64,000 bases of DNA, from NCBI GenBank assembly GCA_964437245.1, contig CAYTGJ010000006.1, forward strand, positions 3,456 to 67,455. The letters run 5' to 3'. This DNA comes from JANYCO01 sp964437245 (GTDB lineage Bacteria; Bacteroidota; Bacteroidia; Cytophagales; Cytophagaceae). The notes beneath the pieces are model-generated. The model ran no database searches and was not told the DNA's origin. It was given only the letters and a program-made list of their open reading frames with translations. The position numbers and the translations under genes were made by a program. Below are positions 1 to 6,940 of this stretch, one piece after another. Position 1 is the first letter of the stretch, and the number at the start of each line of letters is the position of its first letter.

Positions 1-1
1 A

Positions 2-190
2 TTATTTTGTAGAATCTGCAGCAATAGAATCAGCTTCTACAGGAGCTGTTTCAACAGGAGCTACAGGAGTAGAATCAACTACTACGGCAGAAGTTGTATC
101 AGTTACTGTAGAAGTTGATTCTCCACCACCGCAAGATGCGAAAGCTACTGTTGCAACAGCAGCTACTACGAATAATTTTACTGTTTTCAT
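2..190 (-). CDS. Small Thr/Val/Ser-rich lipoprotein
   Basis: A 62-residue protein beginning MKTVKLFVV. The N-terminus is a short lipoprotein signal: two lysines, a hydrophobic Ala/Val stretch and a lipobox-like AFASC with the cysteine at residue 20. The mature part (about 43 residues) is acidic and low in complexity, made of Ser, Thr, Val, Pro, Ala and Glu, with no recognisable domain; it is probably a flexible surface or periplasmic lipoprotein. An earlier in-frame ATG (position 220) would add ten polar residues before the signal, so the start at 190 is preferred. The gene has its own upstream site, GGGTTACC-N14-GTATTAA (228-256, minus strand), the same as in front of the ECF sigma gene at 3262, so it is inferred to be a target of that sigma factor. 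Function unknown. Confidence 0.7.
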   Translation of the reverse strand: MKTVKLFVVAAVATVAFASCGGGESTSTVTDTTSAVVVDSTPVAPVETAPVEADSIAADSTK

Positions 191-227
191 GTTAATGTGT
201 TTAAAAGGGTTTGACATCAAATTTCAT

Positions 228-256
228 TTAATACAGGAGGGGTCTTTAGGTAACCC
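228..256 (-). promoter_or_regulatory. Putative ECF-sigma promoter of the small lipoprotein gene
   Basis: Read on the minus strand: GGGTTACC (249-256), a 14-nt spacer, GTATTAA (228-234), then 37 nt to the ATG at 190. The same two boxes with the same spacer length stand before the ECF sigma gene (3218-3246), and a near match stands before the DUF4349 lipoprotein gene (56537-56565). The identical arrangement of 15 fixed bases is very unlikely by chance. That it is an ECF promoter is inference. Confidence 0.6.
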
Positions 257-443
257 ATGTTTTTTATATTTTTTATAAAAAAACGAAAAAATATATAATA
301 GGCTGGTTTACAGAGAAGTGTTGGCCGTAAAAAGTAATTAAAAACAGAAGATCCAGTTTAAAGAGTAATCTCGAAACCATTAAGGCATGGATTAAGTCAG
401 TCCTTGCCAGGCAATACTATATTTTAGTGTACCGAATACTTAC

Positions 444-590
444 AAACGGATTTTGACTAACCATAACCGCGGAGAAGTTGAAACAGCAGGAAAACGCATT
501 GTGAAATACGCTTTGTTAGACAGAGAAGGGGTGACAGGAAAGTTTATCAGCGAAGAAATGAATCCGGCCACAAGCGAAATAAGCTGGTAA
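444..590 (+). pseudogene. C-terminal remnant of a short-chain dehydrogenase
   Basis: Reading from about 450 to the TAA at 588-590 gives ILTNHNRGEVETAGKR followed by IVKYALLDREGVTGKF and a tail ending EISW. This has the look of the C-terminus of classical SDR carbonyl reductases (… T/S-x-E-x-A-x-R-x-V x(n) DGPTGKFF …). The Rossmann fold, the YxxxK catalytic motif and any start codon are missing: an in-frame stop (393-395) lies just upstream, and the sequence before about 444 does not read as SDR. It is therefore the 3' remnant of a deleted gene at the edge of the accessory stretch. Family assignment is from pattern memory only. Confidence 0.5.
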
Positions 591-725
591 AAAGAGGAGA
601 CAACGGTCTGTGAGATGGGCTTCCGGCCTCAAAGGAAGATTTTCGCCGAGGATCCCTTCCTTTGTAAAGCCGCGGGCCGTTGTGAATACGATAGGTTGCA
701 CAACTATTATCATTGGTGGAAATAA

Positions 726-971
726 TCAGCAAAACGGTAAGAAAATAAATCTTACCGTTTTTAGATTGACCGGTTTATACAAACGATCAATTTTGTGGTA
801 TTTGATAATATCGAAAAGAGACTCGTCAAACGAGCAAATTAAAGTGAGCTCATATTTTTTGTACCCGGCGTACCGAAATACAAAACTGAACTTGTGTACT
901 TCTGTCAACTTTTGTATTTTAGCTAAGCTGAAGAAGATATAATTGTGTTCTTCGGCAACATCTTTGACCAA
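726..971 (-). CDS. Hypothetical small ORF, possible gene fragment
   Basis: An 81-codon frame with a TTG start and no recognised family. The codon choice and the amino-acid mix look like real coding sequence, rich in Lys, Phe and Tyr (for example FRYAGYKKYELTLICSF), and the frame stays open a further seven codons upstream before a stop. Its 3' end runs through the 731-761 hairpin. It may be the tail of a gene whose 5' part is gone, which would fit with the SDR remnant beside it, or a chance frame. The rest of 591-1088 shows nothing I can identify. Confidence 0.25.
   Translation of the reverse strand: MVKDVAEEHNYIFFSLAKIQKLTEVHKFSFVFRYAGYKKYELTLICSFDESLFDIIKYHKIDRLYKPVNLKTVRFIFLPFC
731..761 (+). 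terminator. Rho-independent terminator-like hairpin
   Basis: AAAACGGTAAG (731-741) and CTTACCGTTTT (751-761) form an 11-bp perfect stem with a 9-nt loop and a T-rich right side. It would end plus-strand transcription from whatever once stood at 440-725. It also falls inside the small minus-strand reading frame 726-971. Confidence 0.5.
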
Positions 972-1088
972 TAATGTCAGACGATAGTAAAATCAAGGTG
1001 GTTGGCAAAGTCATTCGTTGACTTTTATAGAAAGAACTATTGCGGGAGGATAATCTTTGATACAATTCACTACATTAAATCATACGAT

Positions 1089-1451
1089 ATGAAAACGACT
1101 CCCGAACACGATGCGCGAATTGCAAAAATGACATTTGCTTCAGTATATCCTCATTATATTACTAAGGTTGAAGGAAAAGGCAGAACAAAAGAGGAGTTAC
1201 ATCAGGTAATAGAATGGTTGACTGGATTTGACCAAAAAAAACTGGAAAAACTTATTGAGGGAAAAGTCACGTTTGAAACATTTTTTAAGAAAGCAAATCT
1301 GAATCCCAACGCACAACTTATAACAGGGGTAATTTGTGGTTATCGGATAGAAGAAATTGAAAATTCACTAACAAGACAAACAAGATATTTAGATAAATTG
1401 GTGGACGAATTGGCGAAAGGTAAAAAGATGGAAAAGATTTTAAGACAATAA
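1089..1451 (+). CDS. DUF2200 family protein
   Basis: A 120-residue cytosolic protein starting MKTTPEHDARIAKMTF. The sequence fits the DUF2200 family along its full length: the conserved opening, the YPHYITKVEGKGRTKEEL block, a WLTGFD motif, the LNPNAQLITGVICGYR core and the helical RYLDKLVDELAKGKKMEKIL tail. The frame is open for 29 more codons upstream from an ATG at 1002, but those residues are unlike the family, so the ATG at 1089 is used. The biochemical role of the family is not known; members are small and scattered among bacteria, which suits the accessory setting here. It stands alone with non-coding gaps on both sides, like its neighbours. Confidence 0.85.
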   Translation: MKTTPEHDARIAKMTFASVYPHYITKVEGKGRTKEELHQVIEWLTGFDQKKLEKLIEGKVTFETFFKKANLNPNAQLITGVICGYRIEEIENSLTRQTRYLDKLVDELAKGKKMEKILRQ

Positions 1452-1574
1452 TCAGAATAAGCGTTTTTGAGCAACGAAAAAAAACGATAGATCTTTTGAG
1501 TTTCGGGTTCTCTCCAGCATGCAAAATTACCCACACATTGATCAGCATCATAAAACAACTAAAAAACAATAAAA

Positions 1575-2075
1575 ATGACAGAATTTACATTGCCGTATTT
1601 CGGAAAATTATCCTCTGATAATTTAGAAGAGTATTATGATGTTGATATTGATTTCAAGGGCAGTAAAGTTCAAGTGGACCTGAATTTTGAAAACAACTCT
1701 ATTGATAGATCAACTGTTGATACACTAAAAAATTTCATAGAAAATATTGAGAAATTTGATAAGCTAAACAAAGTGTATATTCTCAATGACTATCATGACG
1801 AAGAGGGCGATACGGTAAAATTTTACATGGAACATCATCTTCAGGAAATGGAGGAAGATGAACTTTCAGCACTTATTGACTTTGAGAATAAGACAATTGA
1901 TCCGGAACAACAACTGTTGGCAAAATTGGAATTAGTGAGGATCGGACTTTATCCCGATAGTGAAGATAGTTTTGCCATTTTTGATTATTCAATCGGAGAA
2001 GACATAACGAATTATTTAGTGGTCATTAATACAGACGCCTCTGGACAATTGGCCTATATGACAATGGAAAGCTAA
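1575..2075 (+). CDS. DUF2004 family protein
   Basis: A 166-residue soluble, strongly acidic protein (MTEFTLPYFGKLSSDNLEEYYDV…). It matches DUF2004 proteins: the FTLPYFGKL opening, LEEYYDVDIDF, a central DYHDEEGDTVKFYMEHHLQE block and the C-terminal SFAIFDYSIGEDITNYLVV. The family is of unknown function; small acidic proteins of this kind are often found in accessory or toxin-immunity arrays, but no toxin gene is beside it here. Its 3' end carries the 15-mer AATACAGACGCCTCT (2028-2042), which recurs downstream of the next gene at 2755-2769. Separated from the DUF2200 gene by 123 bp and from the next gene by 119 bp. Confidence 0.8.
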   Translation: MTEFTLPYFGKLSSDNLEEYYDVDIDFKGSKVQVDLNFENNSIDRSTVDTLKNFIENIEKFDKLNKVYILNDYHDEEGDTVKFYMEHHLQEMEEDELSALIDFENKTIDPEQQLLAKLELVRIGLYPDSEDSFAIFDYSIGEDITNYLVVINTDASGQLAYMTMES

Positions 2076-2194
2076 GGAGGGAGACTTTCTTGTTCGCGAA
2101 TGGCCTCGATACGCTGTTAGTATAGTTGGTAAAAGCGAGACGCCCCGCGGGTCAAAAGATAACAGAACTAAATAAAACAGATCAATAAAGAACA

Positions 2195-2728
2195 ATGCGA
2201 AAACTATCACTTTTTATAGCTACAAGTTTAGACGGCTATATTGCAAAACCTAATGACGACCTTGGTTTTTTGAAGTTAGTGGAAAAAGAAGGAGAAGACT
2301 ATGGTTATGCCGAATTCACAGCTGTTGTTGACACCATTCTCCTGGGGAGAAAAACCTATGATTATGTGCTTAAAGAAATAGGTTCATCTCATTACGATAA
2401 CGGAGCAAGAGATGTTTTTGTAATATCAAGAACAGCAAGGCCGGCGGTAGGGAAGACAACGTTCTATACAGGCAATCTGACCGAATTGGTACAACGGTTG
2501 AAATCAGGGAGTGGAAAAAATATTTATTGTGACGGTGGAGCAGAAATAATAAACGAACTATTAAAGAATGACCTTATAGATGAGTTTATAATTTCCATTA
2601 TCCCCGTTTTAGTCGGTCATGGGACAAGACTTTTTAAGGATGGAAGACCTGAACAGGAACTGGAATTTGTAAAGGCAAAAACATTTGATACTGGATTAAC
2701 TCAACTGCATTACAGACGGAAGAAGTAA
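2195..2728 (+). CDS. Dihydrofolate reductase family protein (RibD C-terminal type)
   Basis: A 177-residue single-domain protein of the DHFR / RibD-C superfamily, close to the YwjB/YyaP-type proteins. Signs: SLFIATSLDGYIA at the start (the nucleotide-binding strand and loop), TILLGRKTYDYV in the middle (the GRxTY motif that follows helix C in DHFR folds), IYCDGGAEIINELL (the GGxx-ELL loop) and a C-terminal FIISIIPVLVGHGTRLF. These proteins are thought to be NADPH-dependent reductases of uncertain substrate; many are mobile. True folate reductase activity is not implied. Start ATG at 2195 follows an A-rich leader. Confidence 0.85.
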   Translation: MRKLSLFIATSLDGYIAKPNDDLGFLKLVEKEGEDYGYAEFTAVVDTILLGRKTYDYVLKEIGSSHYDNGARDVFVISRTARPAVGKTTFYTGNLTELVQRLKSGSGKNIYCDGGAEIINELLKNDLIDEFIISIIPVLVGHGTRLFKDGRPEQELEFVKAKTFDTGLTQLHYRRKK

Positions 2729-2754
2729 AAAGGACAATGCCAACCAATAATTTA

Positions 2755-2769
2755 AATACAGACGCCTCT
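2755..2769 (+). repeat. 15-mer shared with the end of the DUF2004 gene
   Basis: AATACAGACGCCTCT occurs here, just after the reductase gene, and at 2028-2042 inside the last codons of the DUF2004 gene (encoding NTDAS). Two copies 727 bp apart are more than expected by chance in so short a stretch. They could mark a past recombination or duplication between neighbouring gene units. Confidence 0.4.
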
Positions 2770-2783
2770 AATTGTTCGTAGTG

Positions 2784-3039
2784 ATGTTAAAGCAGACAGC
2801 TGTCCTGTTGATCATTTTATTGATGATTGCAGGACCAGTTAAAATACTATAAAAGGCGCTATTTCGGACGGACAAGCATTGAGGGCGAACAGGTCATTAA
2901 AATTGAGTTTGTATTTGTACGTTGTGGGGGTCAGGACGAGTGGAAAAAAATTGACTATACAAATGAAGAAACAAAGGATTGCTGGTGGGCTGTACAATAT
3001 AGCTTGGACCATGGTCAAATTTACAACCTGAACTTTTAA
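2784..3039 (+). pseudogene. Broken small secreted protein
   Basis: Two overlapping frames seem to belong together. The ATG at 2784 opens a signal-peptide-like segment (MLKQTAVLLIILLMIAG) that meets a stop at 2850. In the +1 frame, beginning near 2827 (only a TTG start available), 70 residues follow: YYKRRYFGRTSIEGEQVIKI, then a Trp/Tyr-rich tail with DCWWAVQYSLD ending YNLNF. The tail resembles the C-terminal part of small secreted Bacteroidota proteins of the K-Y-Y-G … DCWWxVxY type. I read this as an N-terminally shortened or frameshifted gene. The alternative is an intact 70-residue protein from TTG. No function can be given. Confidence 0.4.
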
Positions 3040-3217
3040 CCGCCGAGAGACGACAGAACAGCAAAGGGAGAAGGTAAGAGGCTGGCTTTTAGGAGGGCGG
3101 TGATGGTAAAAAGTAAAAAAACAGAAAAAAGAACTCTTTTAAGAGAAAAATCAGAAAAGGCCCTTATTTATTTTAGCCCTCCGGAACAGATCGTTCCTTT
3201 TATTTTTACCATTTTTT

Positions 3218-3246
3218 GGGTTACCTTGGAAGGATTAATGTATTAA
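3218..3246 (+). promoter_or_regulatory. Putative autoregulatory ECF-sigma promoter
   Basis: GGGTTACC (3218-3225), a 14-nt spacer, GTATTAA (3240-3246), 15 nt before the ATG of the ECF sigma gene. The match with the site at 228-256 is exact in both boxes and in spacing. Self-activation of ECF sigma operons is common, so this arrangement is what an autoregulated sigma factor would show. The predicted 5' leader is very short (about 8 nt). Confidence 0.6.
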
Positions 3247-3261
3247 GGGTAATCAGGGAAA

Positions 3262-3810
3262 ATGCGGAGTAATTATACTGATAAAGAGGTTGTTGATGGG
3301 ATTAAGAAGGATGATCAGAGCATCCTGGAGTTTCTGTACAGGGAAAATTTTCATGCAGTAGCTTATTTTATCTATAACAATAGTGGAACAGAGCAGGACG
3401 CAAAAGATATCTGCCAGGATGCGCTGATCCTCTTGTATGAGAAAATAAGAGGAGATACACTGGAGTTGAATTGTTCGGTGAAAACCTATCTGTACTCTGT
3501 ATGCCGGAGACTCTGGCTGAAAAAGCTCTATTACAAAGCAAAGTATACCGGCAAGATTGCGGACCTGGAGGATAGTTTTTCAGAGGAAGAACAGCAGGAC
3601 GCAGAAGAAAAAGAAAATGATTTCGCCCGGATGGAAGAAGCAATGAGCGGATTGGGGGAACCCTGCCGTACTATCCTGGAAGATTATTATATAAATAAAA
3701 AAAGTATGGCAGAGATCTGTGAAAAATTCGGGTATACGAATACAGACAATGCCAAAAATCAAAAATACAAATGCCTGATGCGACTGAAAAAAATGTTCTT
3801 TTCGGTATAA
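3262..3810 (+). CDS. ECF-type RNA polymerase sigma factor
   Basis: A 182-residue sigma-70 family protein with the two domains of extracytoplasmic-function factors. Region 2 (about residues 10-85) contains FLYRENFHAVAYFI and the AKDICQDALILLYEKI helix that contacts core polymerase and the -10 element, followed by SVKTYLYSVCRRLW. Region 4 (about 125-175) holds LGEPCRTILEDYYI, the SMAEICEKFGYTN turn-helix and a basic KCLMRLKKMF end. Region 3 is absent, as expected. The next gene starts 14 nt downstream and encodes a membrane protein with an anti-sigma-like N-terminus, so the two form an operon. The gene is preceded by the GGGTTACC-N14-GTATTAA site and probably activates itself. Confidence 0.9.
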   Translation: MRSNYTDKEVVDGIKKDDQSILEFLYRENFHAVAYFIYNNSGTEQDAKDICQDALILLYEKIRGDTLELNCSVKTYLYSVCRRLWLKKLYYKAKYTGKIADLEDSFSEEEQQDAEEKENDFARMEEAMSGLGEPCRTILEDYYINKKSMAEICEKFGYTNTDNAKNQKYKCLMRLKKMFFSV

Positions 3811-3824
3811 AAGGCAAGATACAT

Positions 3825-4901
3825 ATGGAAAATAAAAAAGAAATACTGGATCTGATAGAGCGTTATTTTTCGGGAGAGATGAGTACTTCTGAAAAAGAAG
3901 CTTTTGAGGCGCAGGTAGCTTCGGATGCAAAACTGGCAGAGGAAGTAGCGTCTTATCAAAAACTGATGAAGTCTTTCGGGATTTATGCCAGCAGAAAACA
4001 GATCAAAAACAGACTCAACAACGTACATGCAGAAATGCAGTTGCCGGATACTTCTTCACTTCGCCCGGCGAAGGTGAGGACGCTCCTTTCCGATTCCAAG
4101 TTCTGGGCTGCGGCCGCCTCTGTGGCCCTGATCATCAGTATGGGGACGTATCTGTTCATGAATTATGTGGATTCTGTGACGGGCAATGACAAAGCTCATT
4201 ACCGTGAATTACGACTGGACATCGAGCGGGTAAAGAGTTCTCAGAATAAAATCATCAAAGAGCTGAACGATAAACCGGTGCAGCGCCAGCCTTCTTTCGG
4301 AGGTACGGCCATTGCCATCAGTGCAGATGGATATGTAGTGACCAGCTATCACGTAGTGAAAGATGTGTCTTCCGTATATATCGAAAATAAGAAGTTTAAC
4401 CGGTTAAAGTTGAAAAGGATCTACGCCGATCCGTTGCTTGACCTGGCCATTATGAAAGTGGAGGAAGATAGTTTCAAAACATTTGGCCCTTTGCCCTATA
4501 CCTTCCGGAAAACAAGTCTTGACCTGGGAGAGAAAGTATATACATTGGGCTATCCGAAACGTGATGTGGTATTCGGAGAAGGATATATCAGCTCTGTGAA
4601 CGGTTACGAAGGAGATACTGCTTCCTATCAGATCGCAGTACCTGTAAATCCTGGCCAGAGCGGTGGACCGCTGTTTGATGAGCAGGGTAATCTTGTAGGA
4701 ATCGTAAGCGGGAAACACACAGAAAACGAAGGATCGGCATTTGCCGTGAAAGCAAACTATCTCAGAAAATCAATCGCGTCTAACGATAGTCTTAGCCATA
4801 CTATTCATCTGCCTAAGGTAAACTATCTGAAAAGCCAGGGTAAAATCCAGATGATCAAAAAAATGCAAGATTATGTGTTTGAAGTGAAATGTTATAATTA
4901 G
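3825..4901 (+). CDS. Membrane-anchored HtrA-like serine protease with anti-sigma-like N-terminus
   Basis: 358 residues from the ATG at 3825 (an in-frame ATG inside the sigma gene, 3771, would add 18 atypical residues). Three parts: residues 1-92, cytoplasmic and helical, with IERYFSGEMSTSEKEAFEAQVASD split as in Bacteroidota anti-sigma factors (xxYLxGExSxxExxxFExxL); one membrane helix at about 93-115 (FWAAAASVALIISMGTYLFM); a periplasmic trypsin-like S1C domain from about 155, with GTAIAISADGYVVTS, His176 (SYHVVKD), Asp206 (DLAIMKV) and Ser279 (GQSGGPLF). No PDZ domain follows. The pairing with the ECF gene 14 nt upstream implies that it holds the sigma factor at the membrane and uses the protease domain for sensing, self-cleavage or quality control; that mechanism is inference. 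In usual RseA/DegS systems these are separate proteins. Confidence 0.8.
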   Translation: MENKKEILDLIERYFSGEMSTSEKEAFEAQVASDAKLAEEVASYQKLMKSFGIYASRKQIKNRLNNVHAEMQLPDTSSLRPAKVRTLLSDSKFWAAAASVALIISMGTYLFMNYVDSVTGNDKAHYRELRLDIERVKSSQNKIIKELNDKPVQRQPSFGGTAIAISADGYVVTSYHVVKDVSSVYIENKKFNRLKLKRIYADPLLDLAIMKVEEDSFKTFGPLPYTFRKTSLDLGEKVYTLGYPKRDVVFGEGYISSVNGYEGDTASYQIAVPVNPGQSGGPLFDEQGNLVGIVSGKHTENEGSAFAVKANYLRKSIASNDSLSHTIHLPKVNYLKSQGKIQMIKKMQDYVFEVKCYN

Positions 4902-4964
4902 TGATTGGGCCGGGAACTGCCGGCAGATGCCAATCGTTGCGTTGAAACATTATTAATATTACAG

Positions 4965-4991
4965 AAAAGCCGGAATTTTCATCCGGCTTTT
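4965..4991 (+). terminator. Terminator after the sigma/protease operon
   Basis: AAAAGCCGGA (4965-4974) pairs with TCCGGCTTTT (4982-4991) around a 7-nt loop, with further T residues after. It lies 63 bp after the protease stop codon. Confidence 0.8.
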
Positions 4992-5040
4992 GTATTTTTA
5001 GGAACCTAAAACAGATCTTTGAATCAAATTAAATCGATTT

Positions 5041-5769
5041 ATGAAAAAAATAGTAATAACTTTTATTCTGGGAGCGGTAGTTTCTTTTTCCCATGCGCAG
5101 AAAGTAACAGACCGTACGATCTCAGAAATATGCGGTTGTGTTAAAAAGATAGAAAGAACACTTTCAGAGGATGCACAGGCCGAAAAAGCCATGCTTTGTA
5201 TGTCTTCCAGTATGGAAAAAAATATGGAAGCGCTTAAAAAGGAACATTCGATCAAAACGGACAACCTGGAAGAAGCCGCACATGAGATCGGGACTAAGCT
5301 TGGAATGAAGCTGGTAACAGGATGTCCGGAAATACTTCCTTTTCTGATGTACTATACCAAGGCAAGCAGCCAGGAGGAAAAAGTGGCAGATATCAATCCT
5401 GATACTTTAAAGCTCGACAACAAGGTATGTGAGAAATTCAAATCCGGGAAATACGAGAGCGAGCAAAACTATGTCGACAACAAACTGATCCCGTCGGATC
5501 CGGGGAGCTATACTGAATTCAGAGATGGGTTTTTGTACGATGTTTATCAAAACAACAAGTATACTACCAAGTGGTCTATCCGGTGGATCAGTGGCTGTGA
5601 GTGGGAGCAGACGCTGATTGAGACGACCGAGCCTAATATAAAATTAGTAATGAAAAAAGGAGATAAGCTCGTGCTGAAAGCTGTAGGGTCTACTCCGGAA
5701 GGAAAACTTTGGGTAACCTCAAAATTCCTGGGAATGGATGTGTTGATGCTGTTGAGTAAAATAAAATAA
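5041..5769 (+). CDS. Secreted hypothetical protein
   Basis: 242 residues with a clear Sec signal peptide (MKKIVITFILGAVVSFSHAQ, cleavage after SHA). The mature protein has an N-terminal helical part with four cysteines (ICGCVKK, AMLCMSS, VTGCPEIL) and charged helices, and a C-terminal beta-rich part (KVCEKFKSGKYE, YTEFRDGFLYDVYQNNKYTTKWSIRW, ISGCEWEQTLIE) that looks like a small secreted Bacteroidota domain in which the sample pattern CEKFKxGxF…W.W..xCxY recurs. Exported to the periplasm; no catalytic motif was recognised. It sits between a terminator and a long hairpin, so it is a single-gene unit. Whether it belongs to the ECF regulon is unclear: no GGGTTACC site stands in front. Confidence 0.7.
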   Translation: MKKIVITFILGAVVSFSHAQKVTDRTISEICGCVKKIERTLSEDAQAEKAMLCMSSSMEKNMEALKKEHSIKTDNLEEAAHEIGTKLGMKLVTGCPEILPFLMYYTKASSQEEKVADINPDTLKLDNKVCEKFKSGKYESEQNYVDNKLIPSDPGSYTEFRDGFLYDVYQNNKYTTKWSIRWISGCEWEQTLIETTEPNIKLVMKKGDKLVLKAVGSTPEGKLWVTSKFLGMDVLMLLSKIK

Positions 5770-5812
5770 CGGGGCTGGCCCCTGTTCTGTACACTAGTTG
5801 TTCATGACCTTT

Positions 5813-5861
5813 AGGGAAGCTGGATTCTGCAAAAGAAGATTTTGCAGAATCCAGCTTCCCT
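5813..5861 (+). terminator. Long perfect hairpin, probable terminator
   Basis: Two 22-bp arms (5813-5834 and 5840-5861) are exact reverse complements around the 5-nt loop GAAGA, followed on the plus strand by TGATTTTTTA. It lies 43 bp after the stop of the secreted protein gene and between convergent genes. The arms are much longer than needed for termination. Confidence 0.7.
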
Positions 5862-5873
5862 GATTTTTTAAAT

Positions 5874-5907
5874 CAAAGCTTTCCGGGTTCATAGAATGGA
5901 AGCTTTG
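5874..5907 (-). terminator. Hairpin downstream of the flavin oxidoreductase gene
   Basis: CAAAGCTTTCC (5874-5884) and GGAAGCTTTG (5898-5907) pair with one bulged base. It lies just past the 3' end of the minus-strand gene that stops at 5924. A weak T run follows, so the terminator role is likely rather than certain. Confidence 0.45.
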
Positions 5908-5923
5908 GTTACAAGCGAAAAAA

Positions 5924-6871
5924 TTAACCGGAACAAGTAAATGATTTTTTTAGTTGCTCATAGTCAGTCACGATTTCCTGAAGGATCGTTGCAGCCGGTT
6001 GTATGGATTGAATGGAAGCTGCTACCTGCCCAATTTCCAGTTCTCCTTCGTCCAGGTTTCCTTCAAAAATTCCTTGTCGGGACCGGCCCTTGCCAAGCAG
6101 TGTTTTCAGCTCTTCCGGAGAGACGCCTTTTTCTTCAAGCTGCCGGATGGATTCATAGAACTTGTTTTTGAGCAGCCTTACCGGTGTCAGAGACTTAAGG
6201 GTAAGAGTCGTGTCGCCCTCATTGCTTTCCACTACTTTGCGTTTGAAATTCTCATGAGCGGAAGATTCCGTGCTGGCGGCAAATCTGCTGCCGATCTGTA
6301 CTCCGTCTGCGCCCAGTACCATGGCCGCCAGCATGGTACGGCCACTACTGATACCGCCTGCGGCGATCAGGGGGATCTTTACCGCTTCTCTAACCATCGG
6401 GATCAGGCAAAAGGTGGTGGTCTCGTCCCGTCCGTTGTGCCCGCCTGCCTCAAACCCTTCCGCCACCACCGCATCAACCCCTGCTTCTTCAGCTTTTTGT
6501 GCAAATCGTACGCTGGATACCACATGCACTACGGTCATTCCGTTTTCCTTCAGAATACTCGTCCAGGTTCTGGGGTTTCCGGCAGAAGTAAATACTATTT
6601 TGATGTTGTGACGAATGAGTACATCGATCTGCCCGTCAATTTCTTTGTAAAGCAGAGGCAGGTTTACTCCAAAAGGTTTCTGCGTGGCGGCTTTACATTT
6701 CAGGATATGCTCTTCCAGCAGTCCGGGACTCATGGAGCCTGCTCCGATCAGTCCGAGTCCTCCGGCATTGCTTACCGCAGAGGCCAGCCTCCAGCCGGAG
6801 CACCAGACCATGCCTGCCTGTACGATCGGGTAGTCGGTCTGAAATAATTGTGGGATCGTTTGAGTATGCAT
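5924..6871 (-). CDS. NAD(P)H-dependent flavin oxidoreductase / nitronate monooxygenase-like
   Basis: A 315-residue FMN-dependent TIM-barrel of the nitronate monooxygenase / FabK superfamily. Motifs in order: PIVQAGMVWCSGWRLASAVS (N-terminal strand with the AGM signature), AGGLGLIGAGS, PFGVNLPL, FTSAGNPRTW, VVAEGFEAGGHNG (the EAGGH loop that places the catalytic or FMN-contacting His), IPLIAAGGI and GADGVQIGSRFAAS (phosphate-binding loop). The family covers nitronate monooxygenases and FabK enoyl-ACP reductases; the substrate cannot be set from sequence. It is monocistronic, convergent with the secreted-protein gene. Confidence 0.85.
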   Translation of the reverse strand: MHTQTIPQLFQTDYPIVQAGMVWCSGWRLASAVSNAGGLGLIGAGSMSPGLLEEHILKCKAATQKPFGVNLPLLYKEIDGQIDVLIRHNIKIVFTSAGNPRTWTSILKENGMTVVHVVSSVRFAQKAEEAGVDAVVAEGFEAGGHNGRDETTTFCLIPMVREAVKIPLIAAGGISSGRTMLAAMVLGADGVQIGSRFAASTESSAHENFKRKVVESNEGDTTLTLKSLTPVRLLKNKFYESIRQLEEKGVSPEELKTLLGKGRSRQGIFEGNLDEGELEIGQVAASIQSIQPAATILQEIVTDYEQLKKSFTCSG

Positions 6872-6940
6872 TGTTGTTTGTGAAAAGTAAATTTTTAGAC
6901 TCTGGTCTGTGATTTGGTACCTATACTATAAAATAACTCC

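Noticed and set aside
610..942. Plus-strand 110-codon frame in the first accessory gap
   Set aside because: Crosses a terminator hairpin and has no domain; the minus-strand frame at 726-971 is somewhat more gene-like but still doubtful.
5954..6847. Plus-strand 297-codon frame opposite the flavin oxidoreductase gene
   Set aside because: The minus-strand frame carries all family motifs; the plus frame has no recognisable domain and Cys/Arg/Phe-rich composition typical of an antisense shadow.
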